Shown here: in pieces, positions 4,442 to 7,383 of the stretch
Position numbering within the stretch: the stretch's first letter is position 1
Layout: each line of letters opens with the position of its first letter
Assembly (NCBI GenBank): GCA_946002345.1
Contig: CAMFZA010000081.1
Span: 1-7,383, forward strand
Direction of reading: 5' to 3'
DNA length: 7,383 bases
Source: an uncultured Phascolarctobacterium sp.
GTDB taxonomy: Bacteria > Bacillota > Negativicutes > Acidaminococcales > Acidaminococcaceae
The notes under the pieces: generated by a model
Databases searched by the model: none
The model's input: only the letters and a program-made list of their open reading frames with translations
Told to the model about the DNA's origin: nothing
Program-made: the position numbers and the translations under genes

Positions 4442-7383
4442 ATGAGTAGTATCAGAAGAATCTATGTGGAGAAGAAGGACGCCTTTGCCGTGGAAGCCCA
4501 TGGCTTGCTGGCAGATTTGCGCAATAATTTGGGAATGGGCGCACTGGAAAACATCCGCATTATTAATCGTTATGATGTGATGGGCTTGAGCGATGAGGAG
4601 TTTGCCATGGCCAAGGCTTTGGTATTGTCCGAGCCCCCTGTGGACACCGTTGTGGAGGAAAAGCTGGAGCTGGCAGCAGGGGAAGTGGCCTTTGCTGTGG
4701 AGCTGTTGCCCGGCCAATATGACCAGCGTGAGGATTTTGCCGAGCAATGCATTCAGCTGATTACCCAAAAGGAGCGCCCCATGGTGGCTGCTGCCAAGGT
4801 TTATGTTTTGGCAGGCCAGCTTACTGCCGAGGATGTGGAAAAAATCAAGGCTTATTGCATTAACCCCATCGAAGCTCGTGAAGCAGAGCAGGCAAAGCCG
4901 GAAACCTTGATCAGCACCTGCGAGGAGCCGGAAAAGGTAAAGAGTGTAGCAGGCTTCTTGACCATGACTAAGGATGAGGCCGAAGCACTGCGTAAGGAAA
5001 TGGGCCTGGCCATGAGCCTTGAGGATTTGCTCTGGTGCCAAAAGTATTTTAATGAAGAGCATCGTGAGCCCACCATTACAGAAATTCGCGTGCTGGATAC
5101 TTATTGGTCCGACCATTGCCGTCACACTACCTTTATGACCCAAATCGAGGATGTGGACATCGTTCCCGGTACCTTCACTAAGCCCGTACAGGAGGCTTAT
5201 GATAAATATATGGCTGCTCGTGATGCTGTATATGGCGAAAATACCGAGCGTCCTGTAACCTTGATGGATATTGCTGTTATCGGCATGAAGAAGCTGCGCA
5301 AGGAGGGCAAGCTGGAGGATTTGGACCAATCTGAGGAAATCAATGCTTGCTCCATTGTGGTGCCTATCGAGGTGGATGGCAAAACCGAGGATTGGCTGGT
5401 GATGTTCAAGAACGAAACCCACAACCATCCGACGGAAATTGAGCCCTTCGGCGGCGCTGCTACCTGCTTGGGCGGTGCGATTCGTGACCCGTTGTCCGGT
5501 CGTTCCTATGTATACCAGGCTATGCGCGTAACCGGCTGTGCTGACCCCCGCACTCCCGTAAGCGAAACCTTGCCGGGCAAGCTGCCCCAACGCAAGATTA
5601 CTATTGGCGCTGCTGCAGGCTACAGCTCCTATGGCAACCAAATTGGCTTGGCAACTGGCCATGTACAGGAGTATTATCATGATAAATTTGTAGCTAAGCG
5701 TATGGAAATTGGCGGCGTTATGGGTGCTGCTCCCCGCAGTGCTGTGCGCCGTGAGCGTCCTACTGCTGGTGATATCGTTATTCTTTTAGGCGGCAAAACC
5801 GGTCGTGACGGCTGCGGCGGTGCTACTGGCTCTTCCAAGGAGCATACTGTGGACTCCTTGATGAGCTGCGGTGCTGAGGTGCAAAAGGGTAATCCTCCCA
5901 CCGAGCGCAAGATCCAACGCTTGTTCCGCAATCTGGCCGTGACTGCTATGATTAAACGCTGCAATGACTTTGGCGCCGGCGGTGTTTCCGTTGCTATTGG
6001 CGAGCTGACTGATGGCCTTGTTATCGATTTGGACAAGGTGCCCAAGAAGTACGAGGGCCTGGATGGCACTGAACTGGCTATTTCTGAATCTCAGGAGCGC
6101 ATGGCGGTGGTAATTGAAGCCGTTAACCGTGACGCCTTTATTAAATATGCTGATGAAGAAAACTTGGAGGCTACGGTGGTGGCTGAGGTTACAGAGGAGC
6201 CGCGTCTGGTAATGTTCTGGCGTGGGGACAAGATTGTGGACCTGTCCCGTGCTTTCCTCGATACCAACGGCGTTGCTCAGCACACCAATGTAACTGTGGC
6301 TGAGGAAAAGGCCGATAATGTTTTTGAGCAGGTACCTGCTGAGGTTGCTGCTGCTGCTAATTTGGAGACTGCTTGGCTGGCTAACTTGGGCCGTTTGAAT
6401 GTGTGCAGTGAAAAGGGCCTGTCCGAGCGCTTTGACAGCACTATTGGCCGTGGCACTGTGCTGATGCCCTTTGGTGGCAAAACTCAGCTTACTCCGGCTG
6501 AGGGCATGGTGGGCCGCATCCCTGTGCTGCATGGCAATACTACGGCTGCCAGCGTTATGGCCTGTGGTTATAATCCGGCAGTGGCTTGCTGGAGCCCCTT
6601 CCATGGTGCCATGTATGCTGTAACTGAGTCCGTGGTGCGCGCCACTGCTTTGGGTGCCGACCCGGCTAAGCTGCGCCTGACTCTGCAGGAGTATTTCCCC
6701 AAGCTGCACGATTCCACCAGCTGGGGTCAACCCTTTAGCGCTCTTTTAGGTGCCTTCACTACCTTGGATGCTTTGGAGCTGCCTGCCATCGGTGGCAAGG
6801 ACTCCATGAGCGGCACCTTTATGGATAAGACTGTTCCGCCCACTCTGGTTTCCTTTGCTGTGGGTGTTATCGATGGTGATAAGGCTGTTTCTGCTGAGTT
6901 CAAGGCAGCAGGGGATGAGGTCATCTTCCTGTCCTGCCCGAGGGACAATGCAGAGGTGTTGGATTTCGCCGCTTTGCGGAAGAATTTGACCGCTGTGCAT
7001 GCTGCTATGGAGGCAGGCAAGATTGAGGCTGCTGCTGCTGTGAAAGAGGGTGGCATTGCTGCTTTAGTAACCACAATGGCCATGGGGAACGAGCTGGGCT
7101 TTGTGTTTATTACGCCCTTCCATGATCCGGATAGCCTCTTTACTTTGCAACCGGGCGGCATTGTACTGGAGCTGGCTGCTGGCGTGGACCCGGTGGAGCT
7201 TTTCGCAGGCTTGGATTATATGGTGCTGGGCCACACTACTGCAGTTGCAGGTATTGCTATTAACGATACTGTGATTGCTGCGGAGAAGGCTTTGGCTGCT
7301 TACCGGGAGCCCCTGCAAAAGATTTTCCCGGACAGCCTGCCCGCTGTGGAGGAGCCTGCTGATATCAACATGCCCCTGTACAC
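4442..7383 (+). CDS. purL: Phosphoribosylformylglycinamidine synthase, single-chain PurL (3' end outside window)
   Basis: This enzyme performs the fourth step of de novo purine synthesis: FGAR + glutamine + ATP to FGAM + glutamate + ADP. The 980 codons present run open to the window edge. Single-chain members of the clade found in clostridia and relatives have roughly 1,230-1,260 residues, so about a fifth is missing. In order: a PurS-like N-terminal region (about 1-165); a linker ending in TYWSDHCRHTTF (220-231); a first AIRS-type synthetase unit with FKNETHNHPTEIEPFGGAA (322-340), GGATGSSKEHT and NDFGAGGVS (508-516); and a second, AIRS-like unit with GRGT..PFGGK, CGYNP, WSPFHGA and IGGKDSMSG (783-791). 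The glutaminase domain, with its catalytic Cys-His-Glu, would start just beyond the window. The start is fixed by GGAGG 8 bases upstream. The gene has its own promoter and candidate PurR operators. Codons become noticeably richer in GCT, CGT and GGT than in the genes to the left, consistent with high expression. No purQ or purS genes are expected with this form. Confidence 0.96.
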   Translation, partial: MSSIRRIYVEKKDAFAVEAHGLLADLRNNLGMGALENIRIINRYDVMGLSDEEFAMAKALVLSEPPVDTVVEEKLELAAGEVAFAVELLPGQYDQREDFAEQCIQLITQKERPMVAAAKVYVLAGQLTAEDVEKIKAYCINPIEAREAEQAKPETLISTCEEPEKVKSVAGFLTMTKDEAEALRKEMGLAMSLEDLLWCQKYFNEEHREPTITEIRVLDTYWSDHCRHTTFMTQIEDVDIVPGTFTKPVQEAYDKYMAARDAVYGENTERPVTLMDIAVIGMKKLRKEGKLEDLDQSEEINACSIVVPIEVDGKTEDWLVMFKNETHNHPTEIEPFGGAATCLGGAIRDPLSGRSYVYQAMRVTGCADPRTPVSETLPGKLPQRKITIGAAAGYSSYGNQIGLATGHVQEYYHDKFVAKRMEIGGVMGAAPRSAVRRERPTAGDIVILLGGKTGRDGCGGATGSSKEHTVDSLMSCGAEVQKGNPPTERKIQRLFRNLAVTAMIKRCNDFGAGGVSVAIGELTDGLVIDLDKVPKKYEGLDGTELAISESQERMAVVIEAVNRDAFIKYADEENLEATVVAEVTEEPRLVMFWRGDKIVDLSRAFLDTNGVAQHTNVTVAEEKADNVFEQVPAEVAAAANLETAWLANLGRLNVCSEKGLSERFDSTIGRGTVLMPFGGKTQLTPAEGMVGRIPVLHGNTTAASVMACGYNPAVACWSPFHGAMYAVTESVVRATALGADPAKLRLTLQEYFPKLHDSTSWGQPFSALLGAFTTLDALELPAIGGKDSMSGTFMDKTVPPTLVSFAVGVIDGDKAVSAEFKAAGDEVIFLSCPRDNAEVLDFAALRKNLTAVHAAMEAGKIEAAAAVKEGGIAALVTTMAMGNELGFVFITPFHDPDSLFTLQPGGIVLELAAGVDPVELFAGLDYMVLGHTTAVAGIAINDTVIAAEKALAAYREPLQKIFPDSLPAVEEPADINMPLY

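Noticed and set aside
4295..7161. Long minus-strand open frames opposite purL (461, 130, 314 and 144 codons).
   Set aside because: They are antisense shadows: purL codons rarely produce stops on the opposite strand. Their translations are low-complexity, rich in His, Ser and Ala, show no recognised domain, and the sense strand has continuous PurL motifs.

Overview
The window looks like ordinary bacterial chromosome from a Firmicute. The gene order nadK-argR-recN, the clade of the single-chain PurL, and mixed GC/AT codon use with many GCT/CGT/GGT codons in purL suggest Negativicutes or a close clostridial relative. That placement is inference from gene order and protein style, not from a marker gene. 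All six genes lie on the + strand, and nothing in the window indicates mobile DNA, phage, CRISPR or RNA genes.

The left part (1-4274) reads as one tightly packed run: the 3' part of NAD kinase (1-615), the arginine repressor ArgR (about 651-1103), the DNA repair ATPase RecN (1116-2807), an ADP-ribose pyrophosphatase of the NudF type (2834-3394) and a ten-helix EamA/DMT-family exporter (3396-4274). The gaps are about 35, 12, 26 and 1 base, so co-transcription is likely. The run mixes NAD(P) supply, arginine control, break repair and ADP-ribose clean-up. No single pathway unites it, but NAD kinase and NudF both touch nicotinamide nucleotide turnover. The oddest spot is the start of argR: conserved ArgR sequence continues upstream of the first standard start codon, yet no ATG, GTG or TTG precedes it in frame, and two A-runs sit exactly there.

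The 167-base gap 4275-4441 separates this run from purL. It holds a good sigma-A type extended -10 promoter (4350-4377), a strong Shine-Dalgarno sequence (4429-4433) and a clear excess of CGAA/TTCG tetramers. Two pairs of these face each other about 30 bases apart, which resembles the paired PurBoxes bound by the Bacillus-type PurR repressor. No convincing terminator is visible after the exporter gene.

The right part (4442-7383) is the first 980 codons of a large single-chain phosphoribosylformylglycinamidine synthase (PurL). The window ends just before its glutamine amidotransferase domain. I found no undescribed system here. The items most worth checking are the argR start, the candidate PurBoxes and a two-residue insertion in the Nudix box.
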